A stretch of 64,000 nt of DNA from JAURFX01 sp038125265 (GCA_038125265.1 JAYPDM010000004.1:17281-81280); one strand, 5' to 3'. Positions 9,097 to 18,213 are shown, counted from the stretch's first letter. A program made the numbers and translations. Notes: generated from the sequence alone by a model not told the origin.

Positions 9097-9739
9097 GTCT
9101 AATAAAAAATTTAATTAAATCAACCATTTCTCTGGGTGATGATACTACGTTCTCACAAGTATCTTTATGTTTAAAAAACTTACCATAACCGTAATCTAGA
9201 AAAATTACTTGAGCATTTGCATTGATTCCAGCCTCCATATCTCTTTCTGCATCGCCCACATATAGAGCATGATGAGCTTTTACATTGATGGTTGCTAGTG
9301 CTTCAAGTATGGGCATGGGATCAGGCTTTCTGTATTCATAATCATCACCACAAACCAAGCAATCATAGTTATGAATATTTAATTTTTCTAGTAATGGAAT
9401 CGTATATTTTCTTGGTTTATTTGTAACTATACCCCATGAAATGCCATCATTTCTTAATGTGTCGATTAATTCTTCAAATAAAGGAAAAAGTCGAGACCTG
9501 GAATAATTTGTAGCGCTGTAACATTCAAGATAATCATTTATGTTTTCATTAGATATTTCATCTTGGTCAATTCTTAATGATAGTAGACCTTTGGCTCCAT
9601 CAGAGCATTTTTCCCTTGCCTTAATAAAAGAGATTGGCATCATTGAATTTTGACGCAAAAAACTATTGAGAGCATCAATCAGGTCATAAGAAGTATCAAC
9701 AATGGTTCCATCTAGATCAAATAAGACAGCTTTAATCAT
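9089..9739 (-). CDS. HAD phosphatase, phosphoglycolate phosphatase or MupP type
   Basis: 216 residues from the ATG at 9739, which places the HAD motif I (FDLDGTIVDT, nucleophile Asp and acid/base Asp) within the first 16 residues; a TTG at 9754 is less likely. Motif II is TNKPR, motif III the conserved Lys in YRKPDP, motif IV VGDAERDMEA. The cap is the helical type of Gph. Two functions fit: removal of 2-phosphoglycolate (Gph) or dephosphorylation of MurNAc-6-phosphate in peptidoglycan recycling (MupP, the gene between ubiG and yciK in Pseudomonas). Context favours MupP; sequence motifs alone do not decide. Confidence 0.88.
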   Translation of the reverse strand: MIKAVLFDLDGTIVDTSYDLIDALNSFLRQNSMMPISFIKAREKCSDGAKGLLSLRIDQDEISNENINDYLECYSATNYSRSRLFPLFEELIDTLRNDGISWGIVTNKPRKYTIPLLEKLNIHNYDCLVCGDDYEYRKPDPMPILEALATINVKAHHALYVGDAERDMEAGINANAQVIFLDYGYGKFFKHKDTCENVVSSPREMVDLIKFFIRRD

Positions 9740-10421
9740 TTTTCTTTGCAGCAAAAATATAATTAGATGTAATTGTCTTTGATAGTGAAGCGCGTCCTGT
9801 TAATGGATTGTAATTAATCCCATTTGTCTTAAACAAAGATAATCCATGATTTTGAAGTTTTGTATTTATCTCCGATGGCAGTAAAAACTTCTCATAAGAA
9901 TGAGTTCCTTTTGGGATAATGCCCAGAAGATGCTCAGCGGCAACTATAGCAAGAGCAAAACTCAGAGGAGTTCTTGTGAGAGTTGAACCGATAAGTATAC
10001 CTCCTGGCTTAAGTCGAGTGGCAATATCACTTAGAAGCTCATTTGGGTTATCAACATGCTCGATCATTTCCATACAACAAATGACATCAAATTGAGTTGA
10101 ATTATCAAAGTGCTTTAATTCTTTTACCTGGTAATTAATTTTTAAATCATTTAGAGCACTATGACTCAAAGCAACCTGTATTAATTCATCCGATAAATCG
10201 ATTGCAGTAATGTTGCCACCAATCTTGGCTAATTCCTCAGAAAATATCCCCCCGCCACAACCAACATCAAGGATGGATAGCCCATCTACACCTATACATG
10301 AACGGAGAAAGTTCAATCGGACAGGGTTAATAGCATGCAATGTTCTAAGGGGACCGTTTACGTCCCACCAATGCTCACTTAGGGACGAAAAATGTTCAAT
10401 TTCTGAATCTTGGCTTTTAAT
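9732..10421 (-). CDS. ubiG: Ubiquinone biosynthesis O-methyltransferase UbiG, predicted ATT start
   Basis: A class I SAM-dependent methyltransferase that does both O-methylations in ubiquinone synthesis. The SAM motif ILDVGCGGGIFSEELA is clear, as are MEMIEHVDNP and the late region GTHSYEKFLLPSE. The first ordinary start codon (TTG at 10340) would remove the conserved N-terminal region. Reading the frame upstream restores it: IEHFSSLSEHWWDVNGPLRT, then LHAINPVRL, as in other UbiG. Before the stop at 10466-10464 the frame contains no ATG, GTG or TTG; the best start is the ATT at 10421, preceded by GAGG with 8 bases spacing. This gives 229 residues, close to the family's 230-240. First gene of its operon. 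Confidence 0.85.
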   Translation of the reverse strand: MKSQDSEIEHFSSLSEHWWDVNGPLRTLHAINPVRLNFLRSCIGVDGLSILDVGCGGGIFSEELAKIGGNITAIDLSDELIQVALSHSALNDLKINYQVKELKHFDNSTQFDVICCMEMIEHVDNPNELLSDIATRLKPGGILIGSTLTRTPLSFALAIVAAEHLLGIIPKGTHSYEKFLLPSEINTKLQNHGLSLFKTNGINYNPLTGRASLSKTITSNYIFAAKKND

Positions 10422-10563
10422 CGCTAATACCTCAAAATTTTGGCTAAAACAAAGGAATTTCAGTTATTAATTGTAGCCCATTATGATAAAATTTATAAAT
10501 GAAGTTTTCTATTTTGTATCCCTTAAAAATAACTCTTCTAGTTGATATCTTTTTTGATAATAA

Positions 10564-13113
10564 ATGACTGAAATTACTAACAATGTAACGGATATTAAGC
10601 TCGATCAAGAGATGAAAAAATCATATCTTGACTATGCCATGAGTGTAATCGTGGGTAGGGCACTGCCTGATGCTCGAGATGGCTTAAAACCAGTCCATCG
10701 ACGTGTTTTATTTGCCATGCGTGATCTTGGCAATGATCATTCTAAACCATACAAGAAATCTGCAAGAATTGTTGGTGATGTGATCGGTAAATACCATCCT
10801 CATGGTGATTCTGCTGTTTATGATGCTATTGTCAGAATGGCGCAACCTTTTTCAATGAGACACATGCTTATTGACGGTCAAGGTAACTTTGGATCTATCG
10901 ATGGAGATGCCCCAGCTGCAATGAGATATACCGAAGTTCGTATGGCTAAACTAGCCAGTGAATTATTAATGGATTTGGAGAAGGAGACGGTTCAATTTGC
11001 ACCAAACTATGATGAGTCTGAATTTGAGCCAACGGTACTACCCACAAGGGTCCCTAATTTGCTAGTTAATGGCTCATCAGGGATAGCAGTTGGCATGGCT
11101 ACAAATATTCCTCCGCATAACCTATCAGAGGTGATTAATGGAATTATTGCCGTTATTGATAACTCAGACATTACTATTGATGAGCTTATAGAAAATTTTA
11201 TTCCTGGACCAGACTTTCCAACATCGGGCATTATGTTTGCAAGTCAGGGCATTCAGGATGCTTATAAAACAGGCAAGGGAAGCATAAAGCTTCGTGGAAA
11301 AACTCACATTGAGTACAACGATAATTCAAGAGATGTTATCACTATCAGTGAGCTTCCATTCCAAGTAAATAAGGCAAGATTAATTGAGAAAATTGCTGAT
11401 CTTGTACGATCTAAATCTATTGAAGGTATTGCTGAGTTACGGGATGAGTCCGACAAAGATGGCTTACGCGTTGTAATTGAAATTAAAAAGGGAGAAAACG
11501 CAGAAGTGATACGTAACTTGCTCTTTAAACATACTCCTTTAGAGACAAGCTTCGGTATAAATTTTGTTGCTCTTGTCAACAATCAGCCAAGACTGCTCAA
11601 CCTAAGGCAACTTCTTGATATATTCATTGATCACAGAAAAGAAATAGTTACTCGAAGATCAATCTTTGATCTTAGAAAGGCCAGAAAGCGCGCTCATGTA
11701 CTCGAAGGTCTTTTGATAGCATTGCATAATATTGATGAGATCATTGAAACCATTAAAGGCTCAAAAAACCCAGCAGAAGCAAAGGATAAACTAACTTCGA
11801 TTATCTGGAAGGCAAGTAATATAGAGCAGAAGTTAAAGGCTGTAACCGATGAGCTATCAAGGCCTGAATTCTTATCAACTAAGTATGGTTTAAAGGATGG
11901 CAATTATTTGTTGTCACCAGAGCAAGCACAGGCAATCCTTGAGCTTCGTTTGCATCGTTTAACTGCACTTGAACAAGATAAGATTATTGATGAATACAAT
12001 GCCCTAATTGAACAAATAAAATACTTTCTATCAATCTTAAATGATGAGCAAAAACTAATCGCTGTTATCAAAGATGAGCTTATAGAAGTTAAGAATAACT
12101 ATGGTGAAGAGAGACGCACATCTATAGAGATAGACACATCAAGTATTACAACTGAGGATTTAATTCCAAAAGAAGATTTGCTTGTGACTATGTCTTCAAC
12201 CGGTTATATAAAAACACAATCACTCGACAATTACAGACAACAGCATAGAGGTGGTAGAGGCAAGACTGCTGCCAAAGTAAAAGAAGATGATTTTATTACC
12301 AATGCATTTGTAGCCAACTCTCATGAGACACTGCTGTGCTTTACAAGCTTAGGTAAGGTTTTTTGGCTTAAGGTTTATCAATTACCTAAGGTAAGCACGA
12401 CAAGTAAAGGCAAACCTATCGTAAACCTGTTACCACTAGGTGACGGAGAAAAAATACAATCAATACTTCCAGTAAATGAATTTAATAATGATAAATTTAT
12501 TTTCTTCGCTACACAAAATGGAACTGTTAAGAAAACCTCCTTGGAACAATATTCACGCCCTAGAGCAAATGGCATTATTGCTATAGATATTAAAGATAAT
12601 GACGAATTAATATCTACAGAAATAACTGACGGCAATAATGAAATCATGCTGTTCACCCAATCGGGTAAATCAATTAAATTTGATGAAAATAAAGTGAGAT
12701 CAGTAGGTAGGTCAGCTTCAGGTGTTAAAGGTATTAATCTGGCTGAAAATGATAAAGTCATCTCTATGATTATTCCAAAAGATGATGCAAACGTTCTAAT
12801 AGCAACAGAGAATGGATTTGGCAAGCAGACACCGGTGAATCTATTTTCGCTTCAAGGCAGAGCAGGAAAAGGAGTTATAGCTATTAACACATCTGAAAGA
12901 AATGGCTGTGCAGTTTCTGCTTTAATGGTGCAAGAGACAGATGAGGTAATGTTAATTACCACACAAGGTACCCTAGTAAGGATCTCTGTTGATGAGATTG
13001 CCCAATCAGGAAGAAATACTCAAGGAGTTACCTTAATTAAGCCAGATGAGAACGACAAGCTATCTAAAATGTTAAAAATAATTTTTACCGAAGATGAGAT
13101 GAATGATGACTGA
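10564..13113 (+). CDS. gyrA: DNA gyrase subunit A
   Basis: 849 residues. It cuts and rejoins DNA during ATP-driven negative supercoiling, with GyrB (not in window). Numbering coincides with E. coli: catalytic Tyr122 in AMRYTEVRM, and Ser83 and Asp87 in HGDSAVYDAIVRM, the residues of the quinolone-sensitive wild type. The winged-helix and tower regions are followed by the coiled-coil gate and a six-bladed C-terminal DNA-wrapping domain that opens with the GyrA-box equivalent QHRGGRG (usual form QRRGGKG). The start has no clear Shine-Dalgarno sequence; the 142 bases between the ubiG start and gyrA are AT-rich and must hold two divergent promoters. Confidence 0.98.
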   Translation: MTEITNNVTDIKLDQEMKKSYLDYAMSVIVGRALPDARDGLKPVHRRVLFAMRDLGNDHSKPYKKSARIVGDVIGKYHPHGDSAVYDAIVRMAQPFSMRHMLIDGQGNFGSIDGDAPAAMRYTEVRMAKLASELLMDLEKETVQFAPNYDESEFEPTVLPTRVPNLLVNGSSGIAVGMATNIPPHNLSEVINGIIAVIDNSDITIDELIENFIPGPDFPTSGIMFASQGIQDAYKTGKGSIKLRGKTHIEYNDNSRDVITISELPFQVNKARLIEKIADLVRSKSIEGIAELRDESDKDGLRVVIEIKKGENAEVIRNLLFKHTPLETSFGINFVALVNNQPRLLNLRQLLDIFIDHRKEIVTRRSIFDLRKARKRAHVLEGLLIALHNIDEIIETIKGSKNPAEAKDKLTSIIWKASNIEQKLKAVTDELSRPEFLSTKYGLKDGNYLLSPEQAQAILELRLHRLTALEQDKIIDEYNALIEQIKYFLSILNDEQKLIAVIKDELIEVKNNYGEERRTSIEIDTSSITTEDLIPKEDLLVTMSSTGYIKTQSLDNYRQQHRGGRGKTAAKVKEDDFITNAFVANSHETLLCFTSLGKVFWLKVYQLPKVSTTSKGKPIVNLLPLGDGEKIQSILPVNEFNNDKFIFFATQNGTVKKTSLEQYSRPRANGIIAIDIKDNDELISTEITDGNNEIMLFTQSGKSIKFDENKVRSVGRSASGVKGINLAENDKVISMIIPKDDANVLIATENGFGKQTPVNLFSLQGRAGKGVIAINTSERNGCAVSALMVQETDEVMLITTQGTLVRISVDEIAQSGRNTQGVTLIKPDENDKLSKMLKIIFTEDEMNDD

Positions 13114-14194
13114 TAGAGTTTTTAATTTTAGTGCTGGCCCAGCCATGCTGCCTGATGATGTTCTTAAAGATGTTCAAAGTGAATTATTAGATTGGAATAA
13201 TTCAGGCATGAGCGTTATGGAAGTATCTCATCGAAGCAAGGAATTTATTTCTGTTGCTGAGACCTCAGAGGCAGATTTAAGGGAGATCTTAAATATACCC
13301 GATGACTTTAAAGTATTATTTTTGCAGGGGGGCGCCACGGGGCAGTTTTCCTCTGTGCCACTCAATATTTCAAGACCTGAAGATACCGCCGATTATATTA
13401 TTACCGGTAATTGGGGCAAAAAGGCTTTTAAAGAGGCTAGTAACTTATTAAAAGCTGTTGCAGTATCCGATCAGTCAAGTAACAACTTTACTACTTTGCC
13501 AAATACAGATGATATTAAATTTAGTAACAATCCAGCTTATATACACATAACTCCAAATGAGACTGTTTATGGAGTTGAGTTTGACACTATTCCTAAAATC
13601 AATCATATTGCCCCGGTTGTTGCGGATTTGTCTTCTACCATTTTAAGTAGACCAATAAACTTTGATGATGTTGATTTGCTCTATGCCGGCGCTCAAAAGA
13701 ATATAGGGCCAGCAGGTATAACTATAGTCATTATTAGGGAGAGTCTCTTGAATAAAGCTAGAATTGGTACTCCAGAGATTCTTAATTACACCACAATGTC
13801 AGAATCTGACTCTATGTATAATACACCTCCCACATTAGCTTGGTACATCGCAGCAAAAGTATTCCAATGGATAAAAAATTCGGGTGGGGTTGAGGAGATG
13901 TATCGACGTTCAAGTGAAAAATCTAAAAACCTATACGAATTTATTGATAACAGTAATTTCTACAATGCCCCGGTTGAGATCAGTGCCCGCTCAAAGATGA
14001 ATGTTGTATTTACGCTTAAAAACAATGATCTTGATGCTGAATTTATTAAGTTAGCTGAAAAAAATGGCCTGACAAATTTAAAAGGTCACAGATCAATTGG
14101 AGGTATGCGAGCAAGCATTTATAATGCAATGAGCATTGAGGGTGTCAATGCACTTATTAATTTTATGAAATTATTCGAGAAAGAACACAACTAA
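13103..14194 (+). CDS. serC: Phosphoserine aminotransferase SerC
   Basis: 363 residues. A PLP enzyme that makes 3-phosphoserine from 3-phosphohydroxypyruvate and glutamate, and acts also in pyridoxal-phosphate synthesis. Family signs: FNFSAGPAMLP at the N-terminus, LLDWNNSGMSVMEVSHR, and the PLP lysine Lys199 in YAGAQKNIGPAG. The start overlaps gyrA by 11 bases (two adjacent ATG codons, either possible). The next gene, serA, gives the preceding step of serine synthesis, so the pair supplies most of the pathway. Confidence 0.97.
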   Translation: MMTDRVFNFSAGPAMLPDDVLKDVQSELLDWNNSGMSVMEVSHRSKEFISVAETSEADLREILNIPDDFKVLFLQGGATGQFSSVPLNISRPEDTADYIITGNWGKKAFKEASNLLKAVAVSDQSSNNFTTLPNTDDIKFSNNPAYIHITPNETVYGVEFDTIPKINHIAPVVADLSSTILSRPINFDDVDLLYAGAQKNIGPAGITIVIIRESLLNKARIGTPEILNYTTMSESDSMYNTPPTLAWYIAAKVFQWIKNSGGVEEMYRRSSEKSKNLYEFIDNSNFYNAPVEISARSKMNVVFTLKNNDLDAEFIKLAEKNGLTNLKGHRSIGGMRASIYNAMSIEGVNALINFMKLFEKEHN

Positions 14195-14196
14195 CC

Positions 14197-15360
14197 ATGA
14201 AATCATTCAAAACGCTTAATAATATTGATCCTATTGGCATAGACATATTTTCTAATGCTGGGTTCAAAGAAACTGACTCTGAAAATCCTGATATCTATTT
14301 GGTTAGATCTGCTGATATGCATCAATATAGTTTTTCAAAAAATTTACTTGCAGTTGGTAGGGCTGGTGCAGGCGTAAACAATATTCCAATCGATAATTTA
14401 TCTGGGTTAGGCATACCTGTTTTTAACGCTCCAGGAGCTAATGCAAATGCTGTAAAGGAGCTCGTAATTGCCTCAATATTAACTTCGGCTAGAAATTTAA
14501 TCGAAGCATCCAATTATGTAGCAAATTTAGATAGTTCTGATCCTAATCTTAAGTCTAATATTGAAAAAGGTAAAAAACAGTTTGTTGGGCATGAATTGCC
14601 TGACAAGACACTGGGCGTTATTGGCTTAGGCGCTATCGGTGTTCAGGTAGCAAATACAGCATTATCATTAGGTATGAAAGTAGTTGGCTTTGACCCCTCA
14701 ATTACAGTTTCAAGCGCGTGGCAATTATCATCTGACGTAGTTAAAGCAAACTCTCTGAATGATTTACTTAGTAAGTCTGATTATATTACGATCCATGTTC
14801 CACTGTTAGAATCCACGAAGGGACTTATCAATACAAAGCATGTCAGTGTTATTAAAGATAATGCAACAATACTTAATTTTTCTAGAGATGGAATTATTGA
14901 TGATGACGCCCTTACTGCGCTTCTTGTGAATAAATTAGCACGTTACGTCACTGATTTTGCCCAACCCGCTCTAATGAATAATGCAAAAGTATTATGTTTC
15001 CCACATCTAGGAGCATCAACTTATGAAGCGGAACGAAATTGTGCGGTAATGGTATGCAAAAATATTAGAGATTTTATCGAAATGGGAACAATTAGGAATT
15101 CGGTTAACCTTCCTGACATTTCTATTGAGGGTAATCCTACAAATAGATTGGTCATAATTAATAAGAATGTCCCAAATATGGTAGGGCAAATTACTTCCTT
15201 GTTGGCCTCAAAGAATATAAATATTTCGAATTTTGTCAACGTAAGTAAAGGTGATATTGCGATTAACCTTGTCGATTTAGATTCTAAAGTTAGCGATGAT
15301 GCTATATCTGAAATTTCAAAAATTAATGGTATTCTAAGTGCTCGCTCGATCACTAAATGA
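14197..15360 (+). CDS. serA: D-3-phosphoglycerate dehydrogenase with C-terminal ACT domain
   Basis: 387 residues. First step of serine synthesis: NAD-dependent oxidation of 3-phosphoglycerate. It shows the split substrate domain (VGRAGAGVNNIPID), the NAD-binding motif GLGAIGVQVANTALSLGM, the Arg of the catalytic set in FSRDGIIDDDAL and the catalytic His in PHLGAST. The usual xDVxxxEP segment that carries the catalytic Glu is replaced by VTDFAQPALM, as in a SerA subgroup with the YVTDF pattern. A C-terminal ACT domain (about residues 315-387) probably senses serine. It sits between serC and pheA, where many gammaproteobacteria have no serA. Confidence 0.88.
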   Translation: MKSFKTLNNIDPIGIDIFSNAGFKETDSENPDIYLVRSADMHQYSFSKNLLAVGRAGAGVNNIPIDNLSGLGIPVFNAPGANANAVKELVIASILTSARNLIEASNYVANLDSSDPNLKSNIEKGKKQFVGHELPDKTLGVIGLGAIGVQVANTALSLGMKVVGFDPSITVSSAWQLSSDVVKANSLNDLLSKSDYITIHVPLLESTKGLINTKHVSVIKDNATILNFSRDGIIDDDALTALLVNKLARYVTDFAQPALMNNAKVLCFPHLGASTYEAERNCAVMVCKNIRDFIEMGTIRNSVNLPDISIEGNPTNRLVIINKNVPNMVGQITSLLASKNINISNFVNVSKGDIAINLVDLDSKVSDDAISEISKINGILSARSITK

Positions 15361-16202
15361 ACCTATTCAGCTCAATATATTATTTGGGGCCACAGGGGAC
15401 CTTCTCTGAACACCTAGCAAATACCCACAGAGAATTCGAACATCTTGAAAAAATTCCTGTTTCAAGCATCACACAAATATATTTAGATGTTATCTCTAAT
15501 ACAAAATCTTTAGGGCTCATTCCGATAGAAAACTCGACTGAAGGCTCTGTTAATGAAAGCCTTAACGGTCTCATTGATTACAACATAGAAATTGTAGATG
15601 AACTAAATATGAAAATAGAGCATTGCATATTTTCAATAGAGAAAACGACTAATGAAATTAAAAAAATTTATGCTCATCCTCAGTCTATTGGTCAGTGTAA
15701 TCTATGGCTACATAAGCATTTACCATCGGTAGAACTGATACCTACCAGCAGTAATGGCCAAGCAATACAACTAGCTTGCAATGAAAATAATACTGCAGTT
15801 ATTGCCGGTAAACATAATCAATGGCTAAGCTTAAACCTTCTTTGTGAAAATATTCAAAACTTAAAAGAGAACACTACCAGGTTCAATGTTATTACGGCAG
15901 CTAATGTTAACGTTGATATTGAGTATGATTGTCTTTATAAAACCTCAATTGCAATTTCTCTTGATGATGACCAAGGTGCAGGGAGTTTAATAGGTATACT
16001 CAGACCGTTTGAAGAAAAAGATATCCCTTTAACTAAACTGGTATCACGGCCCACAAATAATGATAAATGGCATTACATATTTTTTATTGACTTCGTATCT
16101 AAATATAATGAAATCAATGATTTATTAGATTTAGTCAAGATCAAATCTAGCTTCTTTAAGTCATTTGGCAGCTACAAAATATCTGATACCTTCATTGCAT
16201 GA
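15357..16202 (+). CDS. pheA: Prephenate dehydratase with ACT domain, no chorismate mutase domain
   Basis: 281 residues. Converts prephenate to phenylpyruvate for phenylalanine. The dehydratase part runs from YLGPQGTFSEHLA (residue about 9) through IPIENSTEGSVNESL and the catalytic NTTRF motif. A C-terminal ACT domain begins near residue 200. Unlike the usual gammaproteobacterial P-protein (about 360-390 residues), the N-terminal chorismate mutase domain is absent. The Phe-binding motifs are altered: GSLI where GALV is usual and VSRP where ESRP is usual, so feedback by phenylalanine may differ. The start ATG overlaps the serA stop; the end overlaps aroA by 4 bases. Confidence 0.92.
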   Translation: MNLFSSIYYLGPQGTFSEHLANTHREFEHLEKIPVSSITQIYLDVISNTKSLGLIPIENSTEGSVNESLNGLIDYNIEIVDELNMKIEHCIFSIEKTTNEIKKIYAHPQSIGQCNLWLHKHLPSVELIPTSSNGQAIQLACNENNTAVIAGKHNQWLSLNLLCENIQNLKENTTRFNVITAANVNVDIEYDCLYKTSIAISLDDDQGAGSLIGILRPFEEKDIPLTKLVSRPTNNDKWHYIFFIDFVSKYNEINDLLDLVKIKSSFFKSFGSYKISDTFIA

Positions 16203-17482
16203 CTAAGCTAGATTTAGATGCAAATCTTCATGGTACCGTTGAGATGCCTGGTGATAAGTCAATATCTCACCGTGCAATAATCTTTTCATCTATCGGTGAA
16301 GGTACCGCGAATGTTGAGAACTGTTTACTTTCAGGCGATGTATTAGCAACGATTGATGCATTTAAGTCTATGGGTGTAAATATTCAAATTAACGGTAAAA
16401 ATGTAATTATAGATGGTGTTGGCTTATATGGATTGAAAGAGCCTTCAAAGCCAATAGATTGTGGTAATTCTGGCACTACATGCAGGCTTCTGACAGGCTT
16501 GCTTTCAATGCAATCATTTAAATCAATGCTTGTAGGTGACGCATCATTAAGTGTGCGACCTATGAAGAGAGTAACTCTACCGCTTAAACAAATGGGCGCT
16601 AAGATCAATACCTCGACGAATGGCACATTGCCCATTGAAATCTTGCCCGCTGAACTTAATAAGACCCCCATTAATTACAAGCTTGAAATACCTAGTGCAC
16701 AAATATTTACTTCCTTGCTATTAGCGTCGCTTTATTGCAATGATGCTTCAAATATCCATTGCGATAATAATTTTAGGGACCATACACAAAGGTTTTTTAA
16801 GTTTTTGAACATCCCACTAAGTCATAACAATCATACATACACGACCCAACCGATAAAAAATTTCACTAATCGAGATTTGAAAGTGCCTGGAGATTTTTCA
16901 TCAGCTTCCTTTTTTATTGTTTTAGGAGTTTTAGCTTCTGATAAAGGTATTATCATTAAAAACGTAAACCTCAATCCTACTCGTGACGCCTTAATTGGCA
17001 TGCTAAAGAAAATGGGGGCTGATATAACTATTAATCATTCGTCTGATTCTAGTTATTGTGAGCCAGTAGCAGACATTTTATGCAAGAAGTCAGCTTTAAA
17101 AGGAACAGAATTTAGCTTTCCTGAGACTACCATCGCCATTGATGAAATACCAATTCTTGCGATAGCCTGCGCCTTTGCAGAGGGTGTGTCAATTATTAAT
17201 AACATTGCAGAATTGAGAGTAAAGGAGAGTGACCGCATATCAGCGATCTCTAAAAATTTAAATAGTATAAATATACAAACTAGCGAAAATCATGATTCGC
17301 TTACTGTATTTGGCGGAAAAATACTGCCTGGCAATATAAAGACATACCATGATCATAGAATCGCAATGTCTTTTTTGATTGCAAGTCTAGTAGCAAAAAC
17401 AAAATTCCAGTTTGATGATACAGAGATTATTAAAACTTCGTTTCCAAATTTTTTTGAAACACTAGAACTAATTTATGAATGA
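16199..17482 (+). CDS. aroA: 3-phosphoshikimate 1-carboxyvinyltransferase (EPSP synthase)
   Basis: 427 residues, typical length. It transfers the enolpyruvyl group of PEP to shikimate-3-phosphate, the sixth step of the shikimate pathway. Motifs: PGDKSISHRAIIFSSI at the N-terminus, GNSGTTCRLLTGLL near residue 88, the Asp/Glu region IDEIPILAIACAFAEG, and LRVKESDRISAI. Not fused to tyrA, unlike in Pseudomonas. It overlaps pheA by 4 and cmk by 8 bases, so serC to cmk read as one coupled unit. Confidence 0.97.
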   Translation: MTKLDLDANLHGTVEMPGDKSISHRAIIFSSIGEGTANVENCLLSGDVLATIDAFKSMGVNIQINGKNVIIDGVGLYGLKEPSKPIDCGNSGTTCRLLTGLLSMQSFKSMLVGDASLSVRPMKRVTLPLKQMGAKINTSTNGTLPIEILPAELNKTPINYKLEIPSAQIFTSLLLASLYCNDASNIHCDNNFRDHTQRFFKFLNIPLSHNNHTYTTQPIKNFTNRDLKVPGDFSSASFFIVLGVLASDKGIIIKNVNLNPTRDALIGMLKKMGADITINHSSDSSYCEPVADILCKKSALKGTEFSFPETTIAIDEIPILAIACAFAEGVSIINNIAELRVKESDRISAISKNLNSINIQTSENHDSLTVFGGKILPGNIKTYHDHRIAMSFLIASLVAKTKFQFDDTEIIKTSFPNFFETLELIYE

Positions 17483-18125
17483 AGTAATTGCAATTGATGG
17501 TCCATCTTGCTCAGGTAAAGGCACTGTAGCAAAATTAGTCGCTGAATCCTTAAACTTTTATCACCTTGAAAGTGGTCTAATTTATAGAAATATAGCAGCA
17601 TCGCTATATGACAGTCTTGGCCAAGAGTCTGAAATCATTGATTTAGCAATAGATGCGTTCCAATCATTAGACTTAAATTCTATATGTTTAATTGAGAATG
17701 GAAAAATGAGAAAACATAAAAATGCCTATACTTCATTTAATGCACAACTAACATCAAAGATTTCCCAATTCCAATTAATTCGTAACGAAGTTTTGAATTT
17801 TCAAAGAGCATTATTAAATAAAACATCTATTGTGGCGGAAGGAAGAGACATGGCATCTATAGTTTTTCCTAATGCTAAACTCAAAGTCTATTTAGATTGC
17901 CCCCCCGAAATAAGAGCCCAGAGAAGATATAAGCAGTTGAAACTATTAGAAAAAGATGTTAGTTTAGCGCAAGTTTTAGATGACATCTTAAATCGCGATG
18001 AGCGCGATACGAAAAGATTAATTGCTCCACTGGTAATTACTAAGGAATCTAAAGTTTTTGATACTTCAAAACTTTCAGTTGAAGAGACAGTATCAGGAAT
18101 TATTAGTGCCTTTGCATCTAATTGA
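17475..18125 (+). CDS. cmk: Cytidylate kinase
   Basis: 216 residues. Phosphorylates CMP and dCMP with ATP. P-loop GPSCSGKGTVAKLVAE at residues about 7-22, conserved LESGLIYRNIA (family form LDSGALYR) and the EGRDMASIVFP motif near residue 122, then the RAQRRYKQL lid. It lies between aroA and rpsA, its normal place in gammaproteobacteria, overlapping aroA by 8 bases. Confidence 0.96.
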   Translation: MNEVIAIDGPSCSGKGTVAKLVAESLNFYHLESGLIYRNIAASLYDSLGQESEIIDLAIDAFQSLDLNSICLIENGKMRKHKNAYTSFNAQLTSKISQFQLIRNEVLNFQRALLNKTSIVAEGRDMASIVFPNAKLKVYLDCPPEIRAQRRYKQLKLLEKDVSLAQVLDDILNRDERDTKRLIAPLVITKESKVFDTSKLSVEETVSGIISAFASN

Positions 18126-18164
18126 GGAAAAAGTAATATGAAGTTGCTTTTGTTTTTTAACAAC

Positions 18165-18187
18165 CCTTAAAAAAAGATTTTTTAAGG
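18165..18187 (+). promoter_or_regulatory. Perfect 10-bp hairpin in the rpsA leader
   Basis: CCTTAAAAAA and TTTTTTAAGG are exact reverse complements separated by AGA. The right arm contains AAGG, the only Shine-Dalgarno-like sequence before rpsA, 19 bases from its ATG but 5 bases from another ATG at 18193. The stem could act as an S1-responsive translational switch. It is not a good intrinsic terminator because the stem is A/T-rich and no U tract follows. Confidence 0.5.
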
Positions 18188-18192
18188 AAATA

Positions 18193-18213
18193 ATGAATTT
18201 ATTTTATGACTGA
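18193..18213 (+). CDS. Possible 6-codon leader ORF overlapping the start of rpsA
   Basis: ATG at 18193, five bases after AAGG, encodes MNLFYD and stops at a TGA (18211-18213) that lies inside the rpsA frame, 5 bases after the first base of the rpsA start codon. Translation of this mini-ORF would deliver ribosomes straight to the rpsA ATG at 18206, which has no Shine-Dalgarno sequence of its own. Whether it is translated cannot be seen from sequence. Confidence 0.3.
   Translation: MNLFYD

Noticed and set aside
12378..12824. 148-codon minus-strand ORF opposite the gyrA C-terminal domain
   Set aside because: Antisense to conserved gyrA blades, biased composition, no start signal. A shadow ORF.
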